From positions 467,001 through 531,000 of the forward strand of contig JACSYO010001855.1 in assembly GCA_016806645.1 (NCBI GenBank): a stretch of 64,000 nt of DNA, in the 5' to 3' direction. Positions within the stretch are counted from its first letter, which is position 1. The number at the start of each line of letters is the position of its first letter. The stretch is from Ophiodon elongatus (lineage: Eukaryota > Chordata > Actinopteri > Perciformes > Hexagrammidae). Position numbers and translations under genes: made by a program. The notes under the pieces are model-generated. The model had not been told where the DNA came from. It saw only the letters and a program-made list of their open reading frames with translations, and did not search any database. Of this stretch, positions 25,267 to 36,644 are shown one piece after another.

Positions 25267-25399
25267 CTGTTTGACTGTTTGAAATCAGACTTGATGAAAA
25301 GATTTTACATCTGAGACACAAGACGTACACTAGTGAAACTTCTCAGAGCTCCTCTTCTTTCTCGATGACTCCTCCCTGTTCTTAAGCTTACAGGCCTGC
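25167..25399. repeat. Perfect 65-bp inverted repeat across the hAT boundary
   Basis: Bases 25,167-25,231, inside the hAT element, are the exact reverse complement of 25,335-25,399 in the host flank. The same 65 bp occurs at 50,132-50,196 in the uninserted PTPRC arm, which identifies it as host sequence captured by the element rather than transposon sequence. The spacer is 103 bp. Confidence 0.85.
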
Positions 25400-25740
25400 A
25401 GTCGCTCAGCCACGTAATTAAAAACTCATGAGGCGCTAGCACTGCAATGTGCAAGGAAAAAGATGGCGTCTTTCCTTTCTTCAACTTTGCGCTCTGTTGT
25501 TTTTCTCTCTGTCCAAAGAAAGAAAACATGTGGCCATTGGCTCCAGAAGTGAATTTCTTCATTTCTGCTGTTCCTTCTGTGTGAAATACATTTATAAGGG
25601 ATGTTAGATCTCTTCAAAGTCATTGATCGTGCACGGTGTTTGATCATCATGCTTTGCCTTGCAGCCCAAAATGCTTACTTCTGTTTACATACACAAGAAA
25701 ATAGGGGATAAAAGTGGAAGGAGAGGAGGAGAGAAACTCT

Positions 25741-26265
25741 GTCACTGCCAGGCCGTGCCTCCTGTTTTCCCCTGTGCCCCCCCCCCCCCCACCCCCACCC
25801 ACCAGTCTGTCTCTCTGTGTGTGGTGTGGGTGTGGCTCCTACCTGGTCTCCTCCTGGATCCCTCCTGATTACTACTCATTCACCTGACCTGTCCAGTCTG
25901 CCCAGCTGCCTGCTGCCTGCTTTCCATCCACTCATTGCCAGATCGTTGTTGCATCCACAGTGGTAGTTAGTCGTTCTCGGCTGCTCGGTATTGTGTATTC
26001 TGAGTTCATTGCTCCCGTTATCACTTACCTGTATTTACCCTGTCTTCCTGTGCCCACAATGGATCATCCTCTCTGGCTCCCCAGCCTGCCTGCCCTGCCT
26101 TGCTCTGCCCCGTCACCCACCATCGCCCTCTTACCCTCGGTCTCCGCTGCTCCATATCACCTCTTGCCAGTATCATCACTCATTATCTCCTGAAAATAAA
26201 CCTCTTCACTTCATTCACATCCTTAGTCTGTGTCTGCATTTGGGTCTAAAACTACAGTCCGTGAC
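25741..26265. mobile_element. Solo LTR-like insertion
   Basis: The insertion starts GTCACTGCCAGGCCGTGCC and ends CAGTCCGTGAC, so the tips are short inverted repeats as in LTRs. It is flanked by ACTCT direct repeats (25,736-25,740 and 26,266-26,270). Near its end an AATAAA is followed by a GTCTGTGTCTGCATTTGGGT stretch resembling an R-U5 region. The PTPRC arm has one uninterrupted ACTCT at the matching place. No internal retroelement genes are present. Depending on how the tips are assigned the duplication is 4 or 5 bp. Confidence 0.7.
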
Positions 26266-27100
26266 ACTCTCCGGGGAGTGAGACTCACACACTGGGTGGT
26301 GAGGTGGTAGGAATCTGGATGAAACACAGTCAGCGATTGAAATATATGAAAATAATACATGCAACTAAGCAGACCCATTTCTGAGTTTAGACAGTTAGAT
26401 ACTGAGCTGGTAGAGGCTTTTACTTGAACCTGCAGTTATAAAGTGGATGAAACTCAGCGAGGATGATATGACTCACTATCGTATATTCAGAATACAAAGT
26501 AAAGACCAGAACACGTAGATCAAGTCAAACCTTTGAGTAATATTTGGGTTTGTTCTGAAGAGATTTAAGTGTTTATACAACAGTTGCTTTATTTTTAAGT
26601 CATGGTATATTTCTGTTTTTATGAATTATTTCTCTTGAAACATGCGTCTACATTTTCTAACAAGGAAAAAAGGAATAAATCTGCTTACTCCGATTTTTTA
26701 AAACATCATGAATCATTTGAAAACAGTAGCTGCTACGAGCGAGTGCCATTTATCACGTACTTAAAAACGACTTTAATCATCTGGTTCAAGACTAAATCCA
26801 GGATCCTGAAACAAATCTAAAATATACTTGCTTGCTGTAGAAATAAGCATCATGTTTTCACCCAGGTCACTGCAAATTACAAAAAAATGTGATGATTGGC
26901 CCAAAATATGTTTTATTATACAGACATTACATATAAAGAATGGAAAAAGAAGGCCTACACAAAAAGCGTTATGACAGTAATGATGTTTGTGTCTAAAATG
27001 CAATACTAGTTCTCCTTGTGTACTGTAAAGGAAAATATATGTATTGGATAAGTGTACATGTGTAAAACAATCACAGTCAAACTGACAGAATGACCCTTAT

Positions 27101-27209
27101 TGGGACTTTCTGCGCTTCAGAATGTAGATCTTGTAGACGACCAAAAGCAGAGCCACAGATGTAAGGATGATGAGGAAGACCAGAAACCCAATGAGAGCTT
27201 TGTCATTAT
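27101..27209 (-). pseudogene. Copy B membrane exon with destroyed donor
   Basis: The sequence encodes the same helix as PTPRC 60,842-60,950 (start DNDKALIGFLVFLI, end KRRKS). In PTPRC the exon ends CA|GTAAGG; here it reads CA|ATAAGG, so the GT donor is lost. Without splicing the frame stops immediately (CAA TAA). The neighbouring intron is also almost identical to PTPRC, in contrast to the diverged membrane exon of copy A. Confidence 0.85.
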
Positions 27210-29249
27210 CTGTAAAATGATGGAGAAATAATATCAAAGTGGTGGCATTTATGTTAAAGATGCAATATATAGAAATGGATGTGTGTACCTGTCTGTCAAA
27301 GCAAAACGTGTCAAATGATTTAACTGAACAATGTGAGACAATGTTTGGTATTAATTTAAACAGCACATACAGGAAGTGGAAACAGATTCTCTCTTGGGGT
27401 TGCTACTAAATTTCTCATTGTGAGCAGTCACCTGGAAATACAAAAAAGAATCTCTTATTATTAGGAATTATAACATTTGAACAAAACAATGAATACAGAT
27501 ATAATAATCTTGTGAAACCAAAAATTAGGATTATGCAAACCTCCAGTTCATATGTCGTTGAGTAGCTTAGATCTTTGAATTAAAAAAAGCATTTTTCTCT
27601 GTTAACCTTCTTCTCGACACCATGAAGATGTGCAACGTATTTCTTCTGAAGGCCATTAAAACGTTTTCCATAAACACAAGTTACTATTATCACGTTATTC
27701 TCTGCAGCATTCACCGTCAGTGAAGTAATATCTTCTGGTAAAAGAGAGTGAAGAAAAACAACATATTTTCCTTTAGCTACAACACATACTCACAGTCAAA
27801 GTGATGCTTAAGATAGTTTGAATAGCCGTTTTAACACTGATAAGCATCGTTATGTGTTCCTGTATTGGTTGTCCTGGTTGTAAATATTGCTATAAAGATA
27901 AAATGCGTCTGACTTTACATGTCATGTTTTTTAAATGAAGCTATCCTGAAATGCAAACTGTAGATGTTAAAGCAGGAAACTAATTAATTAAGAGATGATA
28001 TATGATTTGCAGAAGCATAAGAAAATGGAATAACATGTACACTACATTAAAAAAAGATGTAGTCCACTTCAAAGTTGTTTGTTTAAAATCCATTACTTAA
28101 AGACAGGAGTTACAGTGAATGCAAATTTAATGAAGTAATGTAATATTTTTTTTTACATTTGTACCAATTAATTGGAATGCATCTGTCTATAATTCGAGTC
28201 AATAATTACTCCGGTACCAAACTCCAGACTCTGCTCACCACCTGTGATAAATAAACAGGTCAGAACTGACTGAAGCTGGTAGATTTCTAGCCCAGTAACA
28301 GAGAATAACTGCTTCACTAATGATTGGAGCTGCATTGTAATGTTCATTATAATAGAAGCGTGGTGTCCTTATACTGTAGGCCTACATGCTGTTATGTTTA
28401 TTGGTATTGGTATCAGGGACTGATTTGCTTTCGTTGGTTGGATAACTTTCTTGTCGTTCTATTTGGTTTGGACTTCACAGGAATAGCTGATGTCTGGTTC
28501 CAGTCCTCTAATTTTACATGTTCCTCTTGATGGATTCGCGTTAGCTGCAACTGCAACATAGTTTCATTAGTTTGGTTGTGTTTGATTAAACAACAAGGCG
28601 AGAAAAACAGAATAACAGAAATATACAACAGCAGATTGTTTTGTTGGTCAAGTTACCCATAAAGAGACAAGAAAATGGATATCAGTCAATCAATCAATTA
28701 ATATCATCCATGTGTCTTTGGTAGATCACCAACTCTGGTCCTTCAAGCTAAAACTTGAGTATACATTTTGTGCTATTAGGCAAACAGAAATGTAATAACA
28801 TTGAGCTAAGTTGTTTTTTATGTTTCAATGTTATTTCTGTTTCAAACTTCATGTCCATTTGTGAATCTTCACCAAACTGTGACTTGTTATATCATCTCAG
28901 GTGTTTTACACCTACGATCACTCAGCGTGCTCAAGTGTTAGCATGAAGCACTGATTCAAATGTACACAGTATACTTACGATTTAGGTAAAGCCCCACACT
29001 TTTCTGAAGTGAAGGTTGTAGTTAAATCTGTGCATATGTCATTGTAACCAGGTTTGATGCAGAACTCCTTAATGTCACTTTTGCATGGCTCAGCTGAAAT
29101 ATTATTTGATGTTGACAGTGAAGAGCTGATGTCCCAGTCACTCTGGTAACAAACATATCCAGACATGTAGCTGCAATTTTTAACGTCATCTTGACCTGAA
29201 ATACACAAGTGAAATGATGGTAAATGATGATGGACTTTTACTTAAAAAA

Positions 29250-29304
29250 GCGTTTTTCTAGTCGTCCGACCACTCAAAGCGCTTTTTACAGTACATGTCC
29301 ACTG
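29250..29304 (-). mobile_element. SINE tail fragment
   Basis: On the minus strand it reads AAAGCGCTTTGAGTGGTCGG followed by ACGACTAGAAAAACGC, matching the tail of the SINE at 22,937-23,241. It sits in an intron of copy B. Confidence 0.6.
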
Positions 29305-29445
29305 TCATGGTTCTATTTTCAGTTTTACAAGGTGTTTCTTTGCCAGCACTATTGATAAATGTCACATTCAGCTCATATTCAGTACAGGGCTACAGGTGTT
29401 TGATTTCATGAGAGCTTTGATTGAAGGACTGAACGATCAGAAACA

Positions 29446-30293
29446 TCTCAGTTATATATTGTAAAAAAATCAGCTTTTTTACATCTTGAAGACTTAAGGT
29501 TAACATATACAAGGACATGACTTCACAAAATACCTTTTTGTTACCACATTCCCATAGAATGGGCATGCACAAGTGAATAGGAGGAGGAGAGAGAGAATAG
29601 AATAGACTTCTTGGAAACCATGAGAGAATACAATAAAGTATTAGAGTTGATTTACATGGCAATGTATTGTCTACATCTAGCATTAAACGACAAAACAGAT
29701 TGGGGATTTGTTTAGGTCTCAACATCTTGATCTCAAGGTGGCCAAGGTCCAGACCCTTGCCTTGTGGGTTATGGTGCCGTGGCATTACTTGGATACACAA
29801 TCCTGTTTAAAGAACTTTGATTTGACACATTGTTGTGCCCGAGCTCTGTGTTGGCAAGCTTATTATACGGCTACACCGTATGTAGCCTACAGCTGTCTAA
29901 TGCTAGCTATCGTTATGTATCTACATTGTTGTGGTGACAGCTTGAAAAAGTACCTTAAACCTTTATCAATTAAGTCTATATTCAAAACAGCTTAATCTTT
30001 GTTGACCGTTACTTAAATCATCGAGGATTTTTGTTTCAAAATGTTTTAATATGGTCATTTTAGCGGTCTGAATTTCTCCTGGGGGAGCTGTATGGTTTCT
30101 GCAACCGCCCCAGACCACCGAGGGTTTGGGCGCAGAAGCTGTACATTGAAAATGGTCCCCTAAAGTTAAATATAGGCGATTACAGCCCTGCTCTGGTATG
30201 TAAAGCTTGCTCCAGGATTGAGTAGCTGCACAATTTCACAAGTACTTCCAATTTGAGACATGAAACATAAAACAAGCAAATGTTTTACTGCTT

Positions 30294-30374
<81 letters not shown>
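29446..30374. other. Unassigned DNA upstream of copy B
   Basis: I find no counterpart of PTPRC or copy A here and no gene. The right end is a (TC)n array. Confidence 0.4.

Positions 30375-30375
<1 letters not shown>
30299..30375. repeat. (TC)n microsatellite
   Basis: An uninterrupted run of TC dinucleotides of about 76 bp, directly next to the diverged 5'-flank fragment. Confidence 0.95.
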
Positions 30376-30377
<2 letters not shown>

Positions 30378-30379
30378 TT

Positions 30380-30610
30380 CGCTGACTCCTTCCTGCTCTG
30401 AAGCTTACAGGTCAAAAGTATTATAGCCTGGCCAGATGCTGTCTCTTCTCTTGCAAACTTTTTTCTCGCCTTTTTTCCCCCTCATTCTAAAGAAAGAAAA
30501 CATTCTTCCATTTGCTCCTGGAGTGAATGTCTTCATTTGTGCAGTTTCATTAATTTCTGCTATGTTGTTAGTGTGTTTGAGGTCATTAGCTGAGTGTTTA
30601 TGGTCTCCTT
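30380..30610 (-). other. Diverged third copy of the CD45 5' flank
   Basis: Stretches such as CTGAAGCTTACAGGT, TAAAGAAAGAAAACAT and TGCTCCTGGAGTGAATGTCT parallel 25,375-25,580 of the copy A flank in the same order but with many changes and gaps. It lies upstream of copy B on the same strand, so it probably marks the start of an older tandem unit B. Confidence 0.55.
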
Positions 30611-31135
30611 CTTTCTTGCCTCCCTTGAGTCCCCCCTTCCCTCCACATCCTCACCCTATTCTGTAGGTTCCCTCCAGTCCACCCAAGCAAACTAACCCAT
30701 CCCTCTGGGTCCTCCAAATCCCTCTTGGTCAGGGAGCAGTGGGGGAGTGCACCAGCTCTTTCCCTGTAATGAACTCCACAGGGACTGCTGTTCAGTTTCA
30801 TCACAGCAAAAATCACAGCAAAAATTGCTCCCATGGAGCTCTGAACACAGTCAAAACAAACAGAAGTAAATATCTGGAATTAATACACAAGTTGTTTGGC
30901 GCTTCCCAGCATCTATAGCTCCACCCTCATGGACTCCTCTACTTCAGAGTATAGAGAAATATTTACACATTACTTGAAACTGGCTTTGCATTGTGGGAGT
31001 AATAAAACATTTCTGGAAAAAGTTAGGGAGCATGCAGTTTATTCTGCTGTTTGCCATACATCCCAAATACATGCATCCCTAAGTCCATCTTGTGGCGAAA
31101 CGTCTTCACTGCAGTTTGCTTTCACTTGTGAATCC

Positions 31136-31140
<5 letters not shown>

Positions 31141-31170
<30 letters not shown>
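31141..31170. repeat. (AT)n microsatellite
   Basis: Thirty bases of pure AT. Confidence 0.9.
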
Positions 31171-31173
<3 letters not shown>

Positions 31174-32684
31174 AATGTACTCTGTGGCAGACAGGAGCTT
31201 TGTATATGTATACTCAAATAATTAGTGTTCAAGCTTGAAGATATTTAATAGCCCTGGAAATTATTTTAATATATCTGAATATAGCCTATCCAAGAGATAC
31301 TTTTATGTGCTATTACATATTATATTTTACAAAGATAAACGTTCCAGAGTCCCAAACTTTTGCTTTTTCAGATTTATCCAACTTTTTGTTCATATAATTA
31401 AATATGTCAATAAAAAAGAAATAAATAAATAAAACACGGGACAAGCTCATGGGAAAATGCATCCTCAAGGCTTTGTACAGATAATTTAGTTCACCAACTA
31501 ATAGTCTTAAAAGTAAAAATGTGAAATTCAATTCTGCAGCAGAAAGAGTCTCAGCCTAGCTCTGTAAATTTGAGGGCACTTGCACTTTAAATTCTTGAGA
31601 ACAAGAGTACAAAAAGTGAAGAAGGCCTGCGTGTATCCCTTCAATACAACCATGCATGGTGTATGTGTTTATGTGTATATTAAAGAGAGAGCATGGAAGA
31701 AATAGCAGAATAATCTCTCAGCTCATCATTTATCCCAGGTGATCTCTGAGTGTTCTGAGGCAGAAAAATGGGGCCGCTCCAGAGGACATTGACTTAGATT
31801 TTTTTTCTTTTTCGTTTGTTTGTTTTGTTTTTGGAATATCAATATTTTTTGCACATTTGAAATAGCTTGTGGCGCAGGCTTGGCAATGGCAGCCTGAGCT
31901 TCAAACATATTAGTTTGCTGGGAGAGAAGAATCACCAGGGACAGTCTCCAAACACAAGCGGGAACAGCAGCACAGTCCTGTTCATCATTTGAAAGCTGCT
32001 ATTGTTTGAACTTGAGTAACTTTAAACAGGTTAAACTCATATTTAGAATGAAACGGTTGTCTTGCAGGCCTGCTCGGTTTTCAGGTTAGAATATTTGTCA
32101 GCAGCTGCTCTCCAGGGAAAATGTTGTGAGGTTCAGGTAAAGAAAGATGGTCCCTGCAGTCATTTATCAGATGGAAGCTACACCCAGCAGGCCGCAACTG
32201 GCGTCACTCATCAACACTGTTCCTGACACACTAACATATGTGGAAGCAGGCACACACACACACACACACAGTAAACACCACACATAATAAGCATGTGTAC
32301 GCTGGTGTAATGAGTGACTCTTGCTCTGCATGTCCTTAATCTGCAACCACCAGGCCAGCACAGAGGGGGCACAGTAAAGTACAAGCAGCCTGCAGTGAGC
32401 TGAGCCAAAATAAAAAGCCAAGTGGCTCACTAAACCCGTCAGGGGCTCTTAAAAGGCACGCACTGCTTCTCCCTCGTCCGTCCAGCAGCCCTACGGGAGG
32501 TTTATAAAACGCCGCCCTGCAAAACCAAACTCGGATGCATCGGTCCAGCCTTCCGGAACAGGCGTTTTCACAAACTGTAAACTATTGGAAACAAATACCG
32601 TCTTAAATGTGTTCAAAAGAAACCTGATCCTCAGAGACACTTTACAGGTGGCCGGGGGTGTGTCAGATGTAGACAGCCCTCCCC

Positions 32685-32718
<34 letters not shown>

Positions 32719-34026
32719 ATTGCTGCTTTTTGCTTCCTATGTGAGACTTTAGTCACCCCATCTTCTCCCCTCTGTGTTAACCAGACTACTGCCTGTAAAC
32801 GGAGGCTAATGTCAGGCTGGTGTGCGTGTGTGTATACAGTGTATGTATGTGTCACAGTGTATTTGAACATATTGACAGTGGGAATACTGCACTACCTGTG
32901 CATTAATGTCACATCCAATACAATTGTTTACTCTAATGATAATGTATGTAAACATACATGCATAAAGCGACATAAAAATAAAAGACGTTTAATATGGCTT
33001 AATATCCCTAAATTACTTTTGTTTCTGTATTGCATTGATAACAGCAATCGGCTCCCAGTAACATCAACCAAATCCAATAAAAACCAAGTAATTAAGGCAT
33101 TAACACTGTGCTCAAGGATCTAATTTGCATAATGCACATGTTCTCATCTAAACATGTAAAGACAAGTGCAAATCAAATATTTAAATCCTGCTGACAACAT
33201 GCTGAATTAAAACCAGGTTTTATTTTTAGATGAACACTGTATCAGTCAAACTTTATCATCTTGTGTTCTTGGACAAAACTCTGAGATTTTCTTTTTTGGT
33301 GATAAACATCAGGAGGGTTTTATGTCCTCTTAAGTCTCCTATATTTCAACCGTATGCCAGACTTCCGAAAGGATTTTCCTCACTGTCACAAGCACATGTG
33401 CTCGGCTCTAGTAAAATAAGCACTCTGGCCATAAACTTGCCAATGAGCTGTCCCCAAATAACCACATCTGTCAGCTCAACTTAAACAGGCCCTTAAGAGT
33501 CACTTTTAAAGATGAAGGGACCACGGCGGCTGCACACTAAATCGAGACAATTCTTATCTCTGGCATGAAATAAAAAAAAAAATTTATATCATGAGAAACG
33601 TTCACGTGCTGATCAAGATCGGGACACTGATTCTAGATAGATAAAAAATCATTAATATTTATTTTTTTTATAAAACAAGTTACTTACTTCTTCAACTAAA
33701 AATAATTGTTTATAAAGAAATTATTTACGGTGCTTTCTGTACTATACATGCATTGAACTTTATGTAATACTGCACTTTCTCTCTAATTATCGTGGTATTA
33801 GAACTGACTCTTTGACTGACTGACTGACTGACTGACTTTTTATTACCAACCAAGTTCAATTTAAACCATCACACACACAGTTCTGCATCTCACCTCATAA
33901 CAGTAAAGCCCGGGACTATAAACTGATTGCTGGTCTCAAATTTAGGCATGCAGTTTGTGTCTCAGGAGTGATTTAAACACAGCTGGTGTGAGATGAGCTG
34001 AGACCCTGTATGCATGGGATCAGAGA

Positions 34027-34028
<2 letters not shown>

Positions 34029-34112
<84 letters not shown>
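34029..34112. repeat. (GT)n microsatellite
   Basis: About 84 bp of uninterrupted GT. Confidence 0.95.
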
Positions 34113-34116
<4 letters not shown>

Positions 34117-34808
34117 GAAAGGGAAGAGAGAGGGTGTTGTTGTACCTGGCCATGCTGTGTTTCTTTGTTCCCACGGTCCTCTCTGTGCTGCAGTCAACCC
34201 CTCCACCTCCTGCACCCGATCCCCTGCCTCCTGAGCACACTGACTGTACCTCTTCTGAAATTATGGAAACAAAAAGTCATCCTAAAACTAAGGTTTAAAG
34301 GTTGCTGACGAGGGAGGAGAGGGTGGATGAAAGAGAACACGGAGAGTGGGGGTTGCTGTCAGCATATCCTAGATAAGTTTTGGATGTCAACTTTAAGAAG
34401 AAGCTCAAAAATGAGACTCAAGACGAGACATTGTCTGGTAAAATAACAGTAGTTGGTGTATTACTAGCTGCACCTGAAAGAGAGGCGAGGAGCCAGACAC
34501 ACTTTTTCATGGTTCAAATAAAATAAAAAAAAGAGGATGAAATAAAAACTTGGATCATTGTGAAATGCCGTCAGTTCTGGATATAATCAATAGCTAAAGA
34601 AGAATCCAGTTCAGGGTTGTCTCTCATATTTCAATCCCTGCTCTTCTGTGATCAATAAAAGTGAGCTGAAATCAAAGAGGGCCCTCTTTACTATTGTCTA
34701 TTCAACGTTAGCAGACAAAGACTGAAGAGCCTTTGATCGCCCTGTCTGCAGGGCCCACAGCTAAACACAGACCCCATCCTCCCACTCCCACCCACCCCCT
34801 CCAGGTGA

Positions 34809-34811
<3 letters not shown>

Positions 34812-34890
<79 letters not shown>

Positions 34891-34900
34891 CACGTGCGTG
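34812..34900. repeat. (GT)n followed by GCGCGCGCACGTGCGTGC
   Basis: About 73 bp of GT passing into a GC-alternating stretch. Confidence 0.95.
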
Positions 34901-36287
34901 CAGGCTAACCAACATGGTTTTCGCACACATACACAAGCACACAGACGAAAACAAAAGCACTTTTTATAGGACGGGTCCTCTTCTATTTTGTTGTGTTCTG
35001 TCCTGTTCTCTCTTGTCCTCTTCTGTTTGTCCTCTGCTGCCCCCTGTTTGGGTCTCCTTCTACCCCTCCTGTCCACTTTAGTTTGGTTGCCATCCTGCCA
35101 CATCCACTCTCTTGTTATCTTCTGGCTGTCCTGTTCTCTTTTTTTTTGTCCTCTTTTGTATTCCTCTTACACTCAGGAAATTGTGATGGACAATTTTCAG
35201 AATTAATTGATTGAGAAATATTAATCTACAGTGAAAATAATCATGCAGCGCTCATCCTTTTCTTCCGTTCTGTCTCTTTGCTTGGGTTATGTCCTTTTCT
35301 TTTTTGTTGTCTTATGTCCTCTAAGACTTAATGTTTATATTTTTATACTGTCCTCTTCCGATTTGTTGCCTGTCCTTTTGTCCTCTCCTGTCCTATACTC
35401 TTCTTTGTCCTTGTCTGTCTTATCTTTCCTGTTTCCTCCTCTGTTTTGTCTACTTGTTCTTGTCATTCCCCATCTGTTTTGCTTTCTCTGGTCCCTTTCT
35501 CTTCTGATATGACTCTTTCTGTCTTGTCCTCTTCCATCTTTTTCTGTCTTGTCTCTATCTCTTCTCCGCCACTCTACTGTGTTGTGTGTTCTCTGACAGC
35601 TCAGAAGAGACACCAAAACAGCAGGACCCTTCGACTAAACGACAGACAGCCCTGCTGGGGCCTCCTGTTGTAGAGGAGGAGCAGAGGATCTGCTTGGGTT
35701 GGACACAAACACAATTTTATGATGACAGCCCACATGAGCACACCCAAAATGAGATTATTATATCAAGGTGCAGGTGCAGATTAAAACTGATGCCTTCTCC
35801 ATCTGCATTGCCACAGATTCAAGTCATGCTGTACATGTTGACACTCTCTGAGTGATTAAAAGCCCAATATGTTATCTCGAAGTGTGGTGCAGGGGAAATT
35901 TAGGAGTTCCAGGCTGGTGTCATTCACTGTTTGTACTTATACTTATGAAAAGTAATGCACTAAAATGTGTATAAAACCCATGTAATTGTGAGCCAGGACG
36001 TGCAGGGCTGCCTCTAAGGAAGTCAGGTGACGTAGTTCAAAGAGTGAGTTGGAGGAGATTGGATGGATGTTAAGCAAACACAGGACTTTCCCCCAGGAGA
36101 CCCTTGTTGTGTCCCGTGCAAAACCAAAAGTCAACAAAGACCTTTTTTAACTTACTTTTGTTACACAAGTTACGTATTTATCTAATGTCACGTATGTAGG
36201 TTATTTAACAAACATACTTATTTCAACCCAATTGACTGTTGTATGAGGATACTTTGGAAGTCCATATATATATATATGTGTTTTTGT

Positions 36288-36644
36288 CAGTGGTGGAAGA
36301 TGTACACATCTTATAAGTATAAGTTCTGATACAAGCATGTCAAAATTATGTAAAATGGAAAAGTGCTTAATTCAAAATCCTAATTAAGTAATTAAAGAAG
36401 CAAAAACTATTATTAGTTAAATATAGGCCTATCATATGGTTTCGATGTAAAATCTTACTCTGAAATGTTACTGTTAACTACAACTGTCAAATAAATGTAG
36501 CAGTGTTAAAAGTTCTGTCTGAAATGTAGTGGAGTGGAATAGAGGTATAAAGCAATATGAAATACTCAAGTAAAGTACAAATATCTCAAAATTGGACTTA
36601 AGTACGGAACTACAGTAAATGTACATGTCACTTTCCATCACCGC
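36288..36644. mobile_element. Short non-autonomous DNA element (MITE-like)
   Basis: The element starts CAGTGGTGGAAGA and ends TTTCCATCACCGC, imperfect inverted tips. The inside carries the AAATGTAGTGGAGTGGAATA and ACTCAAGTAAAGTACAAATA blocks that characterise a widespread fish short element. No coding capacity. Confidence 0.6.

Larger units (their letters stand above)
16279..26614. repeat. Left arm of a large inverted repeat (CD45 palindrome)
   Basis: This arm matches 49,437-60,760 in reverse orientation. Pairs of homologous positions sum to 77,040 (16,280-20,568), 76,273 (20,571-21,640), about 75,880 (21,826-22,005), 74,315 (signal exon) and 75,531 (25,305-25,735). The steps mark an exon-3 deletion, an exon-2 deletion, an intron-1 replacement and the hAT insertion. 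The block 22,005-23,280 is not shared. Confidence 0.9.
23495..26614 (-). promoter_or_regulatory. Copy A 5' flank, shared with PTPRC but TE-invaded
   Basis: This flank is homologous, inverted, to 49,437-50,820 upstream of PTPRC. It lacks about 130 bp present just upstream of the PTPRC signal exon and carries two insertions, a hAT element (23,913-25,266) and an LTR-like element (25,741-26,265). Several GGAAG/CTTCC ETS cores remain, for example near 23,599-23,606 and 23,632-23,638. CD45 genes are known targets of PU.1/ETS factors, so retained expression in leukocytes is plausible but only inferred. Confidence 0.5.
26615..29445 (-). pseudogene. CD45-like copy B, fragmentary pseudogene
   Basis: On the minus strand it keeps pieces of the first fibronectin-like exon (about 29,442-29,310), the next Cys-rich exon (29,195 to about 28,985), the exon matching PTPRC 59,361-59,528 (about 28,545-28,420), both exons of the last fibronectin-like domain (27,740-27,541 and 27,431-27,371), the membrane exon (27,209-27,101) and a juxtamembrane exon (26,869-26,832). 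Three middle exons are lost in one deletion of about 1 kb. A nonsense codon replaces Tyr in the 28.5-kb exon (ACC AAA TAG) and another follows TGC TTT TTT in the 27.6-kb exon, whose AG acceptor is also gone. No signal-peptide exon is attached. It cannot encode a full receptor. Confidence 0.85.

Noticed and set aside
25305..25650. Open frames identical between the two 5' flanks
   Set aside because: These lie in the shared upstream flank, overlap each other in different frames and have no homologue I recognise; identity is explained by the inverted repeat.
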